Source of the DNA: Sphingomonas echinoides
GTDB lineage: Bacteria; Pseudomonadota; Alphaproteobacteria; Sphingomonadales; Sphingomonadaceae
Assembly: GCF_029623395.1 (NCBI RefSeq)
Contig: NZ_JAPYKK010000007.1
Span: 1 to 64,000, forward strand
DNA length: 64,000 nt
Direction: 5' to 3'
Shown: positions 17,358-25,987 of the stretch, one piece after another
Numbering within the stretch: position 1 is the first letter of the stretch
How the letters are laid out: each line of letters begins with the position of its first letter
Translations under genes and position numbers: made by a program
The notes under the pieces: generated by a model
Seen by the model: the letters and a program-made list of their open reading frames with translations, nothing else
What the model was told of the DNA's origin: nothing
Database searches by the model: none

Positions 17358-17630
17358 AACCCTCACTCGGATAAGGTTTTGGTAGTACGAACCGAGAGTT
17401 AACTTTGAGTGTTCACACAGGCGCGGCCTCCCGACCATCGCGATACCGAGCGAACGGGGGCTTGCGGTCCGTTACCCAAAACCACATGTAGGATGCAGTG
17501 GTCAGGCAGGCGTTCGAGTGCCGGTGCCGGTGGATTCACCGCACCCGTTTCTCGCGCAATCGTACGACACCACCGGGACTCGATCGCGTATTTTCCCGTT
17601 CCAGCGTTCTGACAAAGAGACGGCCATTCC
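17358..17630. promoter_or_regulatory. Divergent promoter region between pyp and crtI-like gene
   Basis: A 273-bp spacer separates two diverging genes, so it must hold promoters for the PYP operon (minus) and the desaturase-like gene (plus). I see no extended inverted repeat or small gene in it. One stress-type promoter candidate is annotated separately. Confidence 0.6.
17575..17600 (+). promoter_or_regulatory. EcfG-like promoter candidate for crtI-like gene
   Basis: GGGAC, a 17-base spacer and CGTT match the alphaproteobacterial general-stress sigma EcfG consensus (GGAAC, 16-17 bases, CGTT) with one mismatch. It ends about 30 bp before the ATG at 17631. Spacing and position are right, but the motif is short. 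Confidence 0.4.
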
Positions 17631-19295
17631 ATGACACGACGTACCGCGATCGTAATCGGCTCGGGGATCGGGGGCATCGCCTGCGCGATCCGCCTGCAAA
17701 GTCTCGGGTTCGATACGCAGATCGTCGAACAGCTCGATGACGTCGGGGGACGCGCCTATGTTCGCCGCGCGGAAGGGTTCACCTTCGACATGGGCCCGAC
17801 GGTGCTGACCGTGCCGCATTTCATCGAGGAACTGTTCTCGCTGGAGCGCGACGTGGCGATGCTGACCGCGCCCGATTTCCCCGATGACGTGCTGGGTGAC
17901 GATCAACGCATCCTGACGGGCAGCAGCGCCGGCCCGAATACCAGCCGCTATCTCGAGATCGTCCCGGTCCTGCCCTTCTATCGCATCTATTTCGACGACG
18001 GCACCTTCTTCGATTACGATGCCGACCCGGTGAACGTCCGCGCGCAGATCGCGCGGCTCGCGCCCGAGGATCTGGAGGGGTACGAACGCTTCCATGAGGC
18101 CGCGCGGGCGATCTTCCAGCGCGGGTTCCTCGAACTCGGCTATACCTATTTCGGCAGCTTGGGGTCGATGGTCGGGGTCGTTCCCGATCTGCTCAAGCTC
18201 GGCGCGATCCAGCCTTTGTTCTCGCTCATCAGCAAATATTTCAAGAGCGACAAGATGCGGCAGGTGTTCAGCTTCGAGCCGCTGCTGATCGGCGGTAACC
18301 CGCTCAAGGTCCCCGCCATCTATGCGATGATCCACTTCGTCGAGAAGACCTGGGGCGTGCATTTCGCGATGGGTGGCACCGGCGCGCTGGTCAAGGCGAT
18401 GATCACCAAGTTCGAGGAACTGGGCGGCAGCGTCCGCCTCAACGCCGAAGTGGCGCGGATCGACGTCGAGAAGCGCGGCGGCAAGCGCGTCGCCACCGGC
18501 GTGACGCTCGCGTCGGGCGAGACTCTGGCGGCCGATCTGGTCGTATCGAACGGGGACTATGCGACGACCTACCTCAAGCTGATCGACAAGGCGCATCGCC
18601 GGATCAATCGCGACGCGGTGGTCAAGTTCCGCAAGCAGAGCATGTCCCTGATGGTGATCTATTTCGGCTATGAAATGCGCGACGGCGACCCCGATCTGCG
18701 CCACCACAACATCATCCTCGGGCCGCGCTACGAGGAATTGCTCACCGACATTTTCGAACGGAAAATCCTCGCCGAGGATTTCTCGCAATATCTCCACATC
18801 CCGACGATGACCGACCCCAGCCTGGCGCCTCCGGGGCATCATGCGGCCTATACGCTGATCCCGGTCCCCAACACGCTGGGCGACGTCGATTGGGACGCGG
18901 TGGGCGAAGGCTTCGCGCAGAAGGTCCTGACCTTCCTCGACGAGCGCGGCTATATCCCCAACCTGTGCGAGCGGCTGGTCTATCGCAGCTTCGTCACGCC
19001 CGACTATTTCGAACAGACGCTCGGCGCCTATGCCGGCAACGGGTTCGGGGTCGAACCGCGGTTGACCCAGACTGCCTTCTTCCGCCCGCACAATCGCAGC
19101 GAGGACGTCACCAACCTGTACCTCGTCGGTCAGGGGACGCAGCCCGGTGGCGGAACCCCGTCGGTGATGATGTCCGCCAAAATGACCGCCCGCGAGATTG
19201 CGCGCGATTATAAGGTCGACCAGCGGATCGTCGCGGGGATGCCCGAGACGGTCGAGCGCAGAAAGTACGTGCTCGAGACGAGCGGGTCAGACTGA
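17631..19295 (+). CDS. Phytoene desaturase-family (CrtI-like) FAD oxidoreductase
   Basis: A 554-residue protein of the CrtI/CrtN/CrtD family. The N-terminal dinucleotide-binding motif is [20 protein letters not shown], and [18 protein letters not shown] follows. The C-terminal FAD motif is [20 protein letters not shown]. It is about 50 residues longer than typical CrtI. It is not next to crtB or crtY, so it could be the main phytoene desaturase or a second desaturase/isomerase acting on another polyene. It is divergent from the PYP operon and ends 5 bp from the convergent renalase-like gene. Confidence 0.85.
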   Translation: MTRRTAIVIGSGIGGIACAIRLQSLGFDTQIVEQLDDVGGRAYVRRAEGFTFDMGPTVLTVPHFIEELFSLERDVAMLTAPDFPDDVLGDDQRILTGSSAGPNTSRYLEIVPVLPFYRIYFDDGTFFDYDADPVNVRAQIARLAPEDLEGYERFHEAARAIFQRGFLELGYTYFGSLGSMVGVVPDLLKLGAIQPLFSLISKYFKSDKMRQVFSFEPLLIGGNPLKVPAIYAMIHFVEKTWGVHFAMGGTGALVKAMITKFEELGGSVRLNAEVARIDVEKRGGKRVATGVTLASGETLAADLVVSNGDYATTYLKLIDKAHRRINRDAVVKFRKQSMSLMVIYFGYEMRDGDPDLRHHNIILGPRYEELLTDIFERKILAEDFSQYLHIPTMTDPSLAPPGHHAAYTLIPVPNTLGDVDWDAVGEGFAQKVLTFLDERGYIPNLCERLVYRSFVTPDYFEQTLGAYAGNGFGVEPRLTQTAFFRPHNRSEDVTNLYLVGQGTQPGGGTPSVMMSAKMTAREIARDYKVDQRIVAGMPETVERRKYVLETSGSD

Positions 19296-19300
19296 AGAGG

Positions 19301-20239
19301 TCAAACGCGCGCGGGCCGGAGGATCCGGTCCGCGAGGGTTTGGCCGGACATCCACGCGCTTTCGACGCGCGGGCCGAGCAGCCAGTCCCCGACTGCGCCG
19401 ATCTTGCGGTGCGCATCCCATAGCGCGCCGTCGTCGCGGGCATGGACCCGCGCATAGCGCCAGCGATGACCGATCCGCACGGTCGCTTCCGGCAAGGGCG
19501 CGGTCGCTTCGCCCGCCAGCGCGGACAGGAGCATGTCGACCACATCCTCTGCCGCATCCTCGAGATGCGCGCGCGACCAGTCGGGAGTCGCCTGGATCAC
19601 CCACGCTTCTGCCCCGCTCCGGCCCGGCTTGGCACTGTTGCGCGCTGTCCAGCCGATCATGCCGCGATCCCGCAGCACGTCTTCGGCCAGCGCGATGCGG
19701 TCGGCAAACGCCACCATCGCGGTCCAGCACGGTGCGGACGGGCAATCCCGCGCCGCCGCCGCCATCGTCGCGTCCAGCGGCGCGAGCAAGCCGACGGCCT
19801 GTTCCGCGGGGGTTGCGACGATCACCGCATCGAACAGACCCTCGGAAACGGGCGCGAGCCGCCAACCGCCGTCAACGGACGCGATCGCCTCGACTCGGCT
19901 GTTCCACGTCACGTCGAGATCCTGCGCGATCGCCTTGACGAGCGCGTTCATCCCCGGCGTGCCGACCCAGGCATCCTCCCCCGCAGCGGGCCACCGCGCA
20001 ACGACACCCGCCGCGGACCATTGCGCGACCGCGTGCGAAAACGCCGGATCGCGTGCCGTGAGATATTGTGCGCCATGATCGAACGCCACGAGACCGGTCG
20101 CGCTTTCGACCCGCCGAGTCGCCATCCGCCCGCCGGGGCCGCGCCCCTTGTCGAACAGCGCAACCGCATGGCCACCGGCCTGCAATGCAGAGGCGCAGGA
20201 CATTCCGGCGATCCCGGCTCCGACGATGGCGATTTTCAT
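19301..20239 (-). CDS. Renalase-like NAD(P)/FAD-dependent oxidoreductase
   Basis: A 312-residue flavoprotein with an N-terminal Rossmann motif (IVGAGIAGMSCASALQAGGH), the acidic ribose-binding region (LFDKGRGPGGRMATRR) typical of the renalase/amine oxidase group, and a C-terminal FAD-contact segment (IGAVGDWLLGPRVESAWMSG). The family includes renalase, which oxidises isomeric dihydro-NAD(P)H forms. Bacterial relatives may act in cofactor repair. The substrate here is not determined by sequence. It is convergent with the crtI-like gene and divergent from the hybrid kinase. Confidence 0.85.
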   Translation of the reverse strand: MKIAIVGAGIAGMSCASALQAGGHAVALFDKGRGPGGRMATRRVESATGLVAFDHGAQYLTARDPAFSHAVAQWSAAGVVARWPAAGEDAWVGTPGMNALVKAIAQDLDVTWNSRVEAIASVDGGWRLAPVSEGLFDAVIVATPAEQAVGLLAPLDATMAAAARDCPSAPCWTAMVAFADRIALAEDVLRDRGMIGWTARNSAKPGRSGAEAWVIQATPDWSRAHLEDAAEDVVDMLLSALAGEATAPLPEATVRIGHRWRYARVHARDDGALWDAHRKIGAVGDWLLGPRVESAWMSGQTLADRILRPARV

Positions 20240-20473
20240 GGATGCTCAACCCCTTGGCTAACCGCGCCGACGCGGAGCCTTGCCTCGTAACGCACGATCA
20301 TCGCGATGGTGACCGATCCCGCACTTCGTTCATTGGTGCTAGTGCCGGATTCGCGCATAGCCAAAGCCTGATACGTGCGGCATCGTTTCGACAATGGCTC
20401 AATCCGACGGGAGCGAAGGGTGGTCCAGGCGGGAAACACGGGCCATGATCGGGGGCCAATGCAGAGGGAGCGG

Positions 20474-22681
20474 GTGTGCGAGCCCGCGCGCCCGCGCATG
20501 CTCCGCACGATCGGTCCAGACGATACCCTGCCGCAACGAGAGGTCGCGCCGTTCGAGGCGCTCATCCTCGACACCCCGTTCAGCGTCTGCCTGATCGATG
20601 CGGATGGGACGCTGCGCCTGCTCAGTCGTGGCGCGCAACGGACCTTTGCCTCGATTCCCGCGGCGATCGGACGTCCGCTGGGCGACTGTCTCCGGGCGAT
20701 CTGGCCCGAACGGTTGGCGGACGCGGCGGTCGCGGATGTGCGCCGCACGCTGGAGACTGGGATCGACCAGGAAAGCACGACCGACGCCGCCGCCCGCGCC
20801 CTTGACCCCGGCGGCTGGTGGATGGAGCGCGTCACCCTGCCCGACAGCCAATACGCCGTGATCTGCTATTTCCACGATCGGATCGGACCCGCGCAATTTG
20901 TGCGCACGGTGGCGGAGCGGGAGGCGCAGTTCCGGGCGCTGACCGCCGATCTCGAACGCCGCGTCCACGACCGCACCGTGGCGCTTCACCGCGCCAACGC
21001 ACGCTTGTCGGCGGAAATCGCGCGTCTCGAAACGCTGCAGGCGGCGCAACTGCAAAGCCAGAAGCTCGAGACGGTCGGCCAGCTGACGTCGGGGATCGCG
21101 CATGATTTCAACAATATTCTGGGCGCGGTGCTCGGCGGGTTCGCGATCATCGAACACCGTACGGAGGACCCGCGGATCCAGCAGATCGTTGCCATGGGGC
21201 AGCGCGCGGCCGAGCGCGGCGCAACGCTGATCCGCCAGTTGCTCGCCTTCACGCGCTTGCAGGACGTGGTGCCGCAGCCGGTCGATCTTGCAACCGCAAT
21301 CACCGAGATTTCGGATCTCCTGTCGCATGGCGTCCGCCGCAACATTGCGCTGATGATCGATTGCGCGCCCGACGCGTGGCCGACGCTGGTCGATCCCACG
21401 CAGTTGCAAGCGGCATTGCTCAACCTCGCCACCAACGCGAGCGACGCGATGCCGGGCGGCGGCGAAGTGCGGATCGTCGTTCGGAACGCCCAGGCCCACC
21501 CCGCGACCGCCGGACCGCCGCATCCCCGCGAACTGGGCGGGCACGACGCGGTGGTGATCCTGGTGACGGACACCGGCCCCGGCATGGACGGCGCAACGCT
21601 GCGCCGCGTGACCGAGCCGTTCTTTACCACCAAGGCGCGCGGCAAGGGTACGGGCCTTGGTCTCACGATGGTGCAACGCTTCATCCAGCAATCACGCGGT
21701 GCGCTTCGGATCGACAGCGAGGTCGGCCGCGGCACCACCTTTTCCCTATATCTTCCGCGCGCCACCGAACGCGACGTCGCGGCCCACCCACCGCCGGATG
21801 ATCCGGTCGAGGAGACCTTGGCCGAAACCGCATTCGAGACGCTCCTGCTCCTCAATGACGATCCCGACCTTTCCGACATTCTCGCGGCGGGATTGTCCGA
21901 TCGCGGGTTCGAGGTTCTTGTCGCGAGGGACGCAGAGACCGCGCTGCGCATCGCACGCGCAAGGCCTGTCGACGTTCTCGTCACCGACGTTGACGCGCCC
22001 GGCATGTCCGGAATGGACCTCGTCGCGGCGATCCACGCGTCCGGGATCCGGATACCGTGCGTGTTCATCACCGGGGGCGACGAAGCGCAGATTCCCGCTG
22101 GCGAGACGGTGCTGCGCAAGCCGTTCAGCCCGGCCGGGCTGCACTATGCCGTCCGCCGCGTCCTCATCGCCGCCAGCCAGCGCGCGTCGGACGACGAGCG
22201 CATCGAGAGGCTCGCGCTGCGCGTGAAGTCGCAGTGCACGCGGACCCTGCTCGATCACTGGCGCGCGATCCGCGGCGGAGCGGGGATGCCGGTCTTCGAC
22301 CGGTTCACGCTGGAGGCCTGCCACGAACCGCACCGCATCCTCATCGCGACGATCGACCTGTGCAAGAGCCCGATCGAGTTCACCTTCACGCACGTCGGAT
22401 CGACCCTGCACGATGCGCTTGCGGAGTACGCTGGCAAGACCGGCGGCCTGGATGCGCTCCCGCTCGACGGTGCCGATACGCTGGCGGCACGCGAAGCTGC
22501 CTACCGCCGCTGCGCCCTGGCCGGGAAACCGGCCTACGAATATGCACGCGTCGATCTGGGGGAAGGCGATATCGAAACGTTCGAACGGCTGTTGCTGCCG
22601 TTTTCGGTCGATGGGACGCTGGTCGATACGATCGTCGGCGCAGTCGTGCTGCAACGCCATCCCGTCGTGCAGCAGCGCTGA
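20474..22681 (+). CDS. Hybrid histidine kinase coupled to second PYP
   Basis: A roughly 735-residue cytoplasmic kinase. It has an N-terminal PAS (LDTPFSVCLIDADGTLRLLS), a coiled coil, then HisKA with phospho-acceptor His at about 210 in TSGIAHDFNNIL. ATPase motifs are NLATNASDAMPGGG, VTDTGPGM and GTGLGLTMVQRF. A receiver follows with Asp about 505 (VLVTDVDAPGMSG), and a C-terminal PAS_5-type domain (LLDHWRAIRGGAGMPVFDRF onward). The GTG at 20474 follows GAGGGAG. In-frame ATGs at 20375, 20459 and 20498 are alternatives. The stop overlaps the ATG of the second PYP gene (TGATG), implying co-translation and a joint function in light sensing. Confidence 0.88.
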   Translation: MCEPARPRMLRTIGPDDTLPQREVAPFEALILDTPFSVCLIDADGTLRLLSRGAQRTFASIPAAIGRPLGDCLRAIWPERLADAAVADVRRTLETGIDQESTTDAAARALDPGGWWMERVTLPDSQYAVICYFHDRIGPAQFVRTVAEREAQFRALTADLERRVHDRTVALHRANARLSAEIARLETLQAAQLQSQKLETVGQLTSGIAHDFNNILGAVLGGFAIIEHRTEDPRIQQIVAMGQRAAERGATLIRQLLAFTRLQDVVPQPVDLATAITEISDLLSHGVRRNIALMIDCAPDAWPTLVDPTQLQAALLNLATNASDAMPGGGEVRIVVRNAQAHPATAGPPHPRELGGHDAVVILVTDTGPGMDGATLRRVTEPFFTTKARGKGTGLGLTMVQRFIQQSRGALRIDSEVGRGTTFSLYLPRATERDVAAHPPPDDPVEETLAETAFETLLLLNDDPDLSDILAAGLSDRGFEVLVARDAETALRIARARPVDVLVTDVDAPGMSGMDLVAAIHASGIRIPCVFITGGDEAQIPAGETVLRKPFSPAGLHYAVRRVLIAASQRASDDERIERLALRVKSQCTRTLLDHWRAIRGGAGMPVFDRFTLEACHEPHRILIATIDLCKSPIEFTFTHVGSTLHDALAEYAGKTGGLDALPLDGADTLAAREAAYRRCALAGKPAYEYARVDLGEGDIETFERLLLPFSVDGTLVDTIVGAVVLQRHPVVQQR

Positions 22682-23079
22682 TGGACAAGCACACCTCGGC
22701 CGAACCGGCCCTCCCGGATTTTGACACGCCCGCGCTCGCCCGCGCGATCGAAGCGCTCCCGCCGTCGGTGGTCGACGACCTGCCGTTCGGCGCGATCCGG
22801 CTCGGGGTGGATGGCACCGTTGCCTATTACAGCGCGGCGGAACGGCGGCTGTCGGGGTCGGGGCTGCACGATCGGATCGGACTCGACTTCTTCGGGCGAG
22901 TCGCGCCGTGCATGGACAATCCGGACTTTCGCGGAAGGGTCGAACGCGCCAGCGCCGCCGGCACGCTCGACCTGGAATTCACGCACATCGGCGATTTCGA
23001 GGATCGCCACCGCGAACTGACCGTCCGGATCCAACCCGCAAGCGCCGGTGGCTACTGGATCTTCCTCCGCCGCGAGTGA
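22681..23079 (+). CDS. pyp: Photoactive yellow protein, second copy
   Basis: A 132-residue PYP homologue. Tyr50, Glu54, Ser58 and Cys77 correspond to Tyr42, Glu46, Thr50 and the chromophore cysteine 69 of Halorhodospira PYP (segments AYYSAAERRLSG and DFFGRVAPCMDNPDF). It is closer to the classic pattern than the copy at 16992, because position 50 keeps a hydroxyl residue and the VAPC motif is retained. Position 52 is Ser, not Arg. The C-terminus GGYWIFLRRE matches the family end. It is translationally coupled to the hybrid kinase upstream, so it probably reports blue light to that kinase. It would depend on the coumarate:CoA ligase at 14491 for its chromophore. Confidence 0.93.
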   Translation: MDKHTSAEPALPDFDTPALARAIEALPPSVVDDLPFGAIRLGVDGTVAYYSAAERRLSGSGLHDRIGLDFFGRVAPCMDNPDFRGRVERASAAGTLDLEFTHIGDFEDRHRELTVRIQPASAGGYWIFLRRE

Positions 23080-23148
23080 TCGTCGCCACGACGACAGGGG
23101 CGAACCGCAGCCCGCCCCTGCCCCCGTCCTCGTGCGACGCGCGTAGCG

Positions 23149-25917
23149 TCAGAAGCGGAAGCGGACGCCCGCGGTGTAGCGGCGGCCCACGTCGAGGACG
23201 TTGCGCAACAAGCCGATGTTGGTGACGTTGATCGTCTTGGCGTTGGTCGCGTTGGTGATGTCCGCGTTGAGCGAGAACTTCTTGGTCACGTCGTAGCTCG
23301 CCGAGATGTCGAGCTGCCCATAAGCGCGCTGATAATCCCCGTCGCCGAACGTGCTGCGCGGATCGTTCACGAAGCCGTTGCGGTAATTGTACGAGGCACG
23401 CAGCCCGAAGCCGTATTTCTCATAATAGCCCGCGATATTGTAGCTGCGCGTCGATGCGCCCGAGATCGGGATCGCGGGCTGGTCCTGCGTCACGACCACG
23501 TCGCCAAGATCAAGATAGGTGAAGTTGGCGATGACCCCGAACCCGTCGAGCGCCCCCGGCAGGAAGGTGAACGGCACCTGCGCCCCAAGCTCGAACCCCT
23601 TGATCTTGCTGCTCGCGCCGTTTCGCGGCTGGAACAGCGTGAAGTCCTGCAACAACGTTCCGCCCTCTTCCAGCTGGACGGTATATTGCGCGGGCGAGTT
23701 GGTCCGGACGATGAAGTTCTTGACGTCCTTGTAGAACACCGCTGCCGACAACAGGCCGCTGCCGCCGAAGTAATATTCCAGCGAGAGGTCGAGCTGCGAC
23801 GACAGATACGGCTTCAGGTTCGGGTTGGTCGCGTTGATCGCGCGCGTGTTGGCATCGACGCTGATCGACGGCGACAGCAACCCCAGATCCGGCCGCGTCA
23901 GCGTGCGGCCCGCGGCGAAGCGCGCCTTGAGCGAGTCGGTGACGTTATACGACAGGTTCAGGCTCGGCAGGAACTCGGTGTACGAATTGTCGATCGCCAC
24001 CGGCGACGTCCGTTGGACCACGGTGGTGACCCCGCCCCGCCGCACGAACAGCGAGGTCAGGTCCGCCGCAAAGCCGGTCGACGTCTGGTCGGTATGCACC
24101 ACGCGAAGCCCGGCATTGGCGTTGAGCCGATTGTCGAACGCCTTGACGTCGAGCTGCGCATACCCCTCGAACGACCGCTCGGTCACCGCATAGTCCCGCG
24201 CTGGTTGCGCGGTTGCGGGGGAGATTTCCAGCACGCGCGACAGCGGCACCAGACTGAAGAACTTGTCCAGATCGGGGGCCAGATACCGTCCGAGCGAGTC
24301 CCCGACGAATTTGGAGTAATCGGTGACGGAAAGGATCTGCGACGCAGACGTACTGCCGCCTTCGATCGTCGGATTGTAGGTCTGGCCGAGCGCACTGGCG
24401 AGCTGCGTCGAATTGATGTTGAAATTGCTCGAGGAAAAGCTGCTCTTGCGGTTGGCGAACATCCCGCCGACCTTGAAGGCGCCCGAGAAGCCCGCCCCGT
24501 CGAACGCATATTTCGCATCGAGCCGGCCGTCATAATTTCGGTCGGAACTCGGCGCATTATAGTCACCGCCGAAGCTGAACAGGTTGAACGTCGAGGGGTT
24601 CAGCGGATCGTACCCGCGGTTGAACGCCACGTTGGGCTGGTTGCCGATGCCATCGCGCAAATCATACGAGGCCGATGCGCGCGAATTGATCCCGAAGCCG
24701 TAATTCTGCGCGTTCCGGTCCCCCTTCGAGAAGGTGAACTCGGACGAGACCGTCAGCGGCCCGTTCTTCCAGATCCCGCCGACCGCCGCGGTATACAGCT
24801 TGTCGCGCGTACGGATCACGCGCGTGTCCGACCGGTGATCAACCCCGTCGGCGTCAAGGAAGGTCAGGAAGGAACCGTCGTTCGCGCTTCCGACGATCCC
24901 CGAATTGGGGCCCTGGATGTTGGTGAAGCGGACCTGATGCTCGTTGTAGATCGAATTGTCCTGGAAGTCCGAATAGAAGCCGTCGGCGTACAGGTTGAGC
25001 GTATCGGTCGGCTTGAACTGAACGCCGCCGATCACGGTCTTGCGCTCGAACGTACCGTCCTGCGCGACCAGGTTGGTCGTGTGGTCGAACCGGAACTGGT
25101 CGTTCAGGTCGCCATCGCGGTTGTAATCGCGTGGCGGATTGCGACGGTTCTCGATCCCGAGTTCAGCACCGTACCCGAAGAACCCCGCCTGCAAAACGCC
25201 ACGCCGCTCATAATTGACGCCGAAGTTGACGCCGAACGAGTCGCTGAACACGTGGTTGACGTACAGCGACGCGTGCGGGGTCGCCATCTTGGGGTTCTCT
25301 TCGTAAATCCCCTCGGCGGTCACCGCGACGACATTGCGTCCGGCATCGAGCGGCCGGGCCACGCGCACGTTGACCGATCCGGCGAGCCCGCCCTCCACCA
25401 TTTCGGCGGTCGGCGACTTGAGCACTTCGACCGCGCTGACGAAGTCGGAGCTGAGCGACGTGAACGAGAAGCTGCGCCCGCCGCCCGGCGTCGCGATCTG
25501 GCGTCCGTTATACAACGTCTGCGTAAAGCTCGGCCCCAGCCCGCGCAGCGCAACCCGCGACCCTTCGCCCTTGTTGCGGGTGATCTGCACACCGGTCACG
25601 CGCTGGAGCGATTCGGCGAGGTTCTGATCGGGGAACTTGCCGATATCCTCGGACGAGATCGCGTCGCTGATCCCGATCGAGTCGCGCTTCAACGCGCGCG
25701 CGTCCTGCAGACTGCGGCGAATGCCGGTGACGACGATGTCCTGCGTCGGCTCGGCCCCGGTGGGCAGCGTCGCGGGTGCGGGGTCCTCGGTCGTCGTCTG
25801 CGCGGCGGTGGTGTCCTGCGCGGCCGGTGTCACGGGGGGTGTCACCGTCTGGGCCCAGGCCGGTGCACTCAATCCCAGCGCAAGCGCCGACGTCGCCGAG
25901 TAAAGCGTCTTGTTCAT
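23149..25917 (-). CDS. TonB-dependent outer-membrane receptor
   Basis: A roughly 922-residue gated outer-membrane porin for glycan uptake, energised by TonB. It has a signal peptide (MNKTLYSATSALALGLSAPAWA), a TonB-box-like DIVVTGIRRSLQ, and a plug domain (about 65-190; LAESLQRVTGVQI, GLGPSFTQTLYNGRQI). The beta-barrel ends in the outer-membrane insertion signal AGVRFRF. The ATG at 25917 is chosen because it gives the signal peptide. It lies 70 bp downstream of the GH95 gene on the same strand, so it probably imports fucosylated oligosaccharides or their products. Confidence 0.94.
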   Translation of the reverse strand: MNKTLYSATSALALGLSAPAWAQTVTPPVTPAAQDTTAAQTTTEDPAPATLPTGAEPTQDIVVTGIRRSLQDARALKRDSIGISDAISSEDIGKFPDQNLAESLQRVTGVQITRNKGEGSRVALRGLGPSFTQTLYNGRQIATPGGGRSFSFTSLSSDFVSAVEVLKSPTAEMVEGGLAGSVNVRVARPLDAGRNVVAVTAEGIYEENPKMATPHASLYVNHVFSDSFGVNFGVNYERRGVLQAGFFGYGAELGIENRRNPPRDYNRDGDLNDQFRFDHTTNLVAQDGTFERKTVIGGVQFKPTDTLNLYADGFYSDFQDNSIYNEHQVRFTNIQGPNSGIVGSANDGSFLTFLDADGVDHRSDTRVIRTRDKLYTAAVGGIWKNGPLTVSSEFTFSKGDRNAQNYGFGINSRASASYDLRDGIGNQPNVAFNRGYDPLNPSTFNLFSFGGDYNAPSSDRNYDGRLDAKYAFDGAGFSGAFKVGGMFANRKSSFSSSNFNINSTQLASALGQTYNPTIEGGSTSASQILSVTDYSKFVGDSLGRYLAPDLDKFFSLVPLSRVLEISPATAQPARDYAVTERSFEGYAQLDVKAFDNRLNANAGLRVVHTDQTSTGFAADLTSLFVRRGGVTTVVQRTSPVAIDNSYTEFLPSLNLSYNVTDSLKARFAAGRTLTRPDLGLLSPSISVDANTRAINATNPNLKPYLSSQLDLSLEYYFGGSGLLSAAVFYKDVKNFIVRTNSPAQYTVQLEEGGTLLQDFTLFQPRNGASSKIKGFELGAQVPFTFLPGALDGFGVIANFTYLDLGDVVVTQDQPAIPISGASTRSYNIAGYYEKYGFGLRASYNYRNGFVNDPRSTFGDGDYQRAYGQLDISASYDVTKKFSLNADITNATNAKTINVTNIGLLRNVLDVGRRYTAGVRFRF

Positions 25918-25987
25918 TGTGTTTGTCCTGTCCTGAAGTTGCGTTTTTTGTTTTCGTTGGGGAGAAATCGTCGAAAGGGATGCCGGG

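Noticed and set aside
23080..23148. GC-rich hairpin between the second PYP and TonB genes
   Set aside because: A stem of about 6 bp with no T-run on either strand; not convincing as a terminator.
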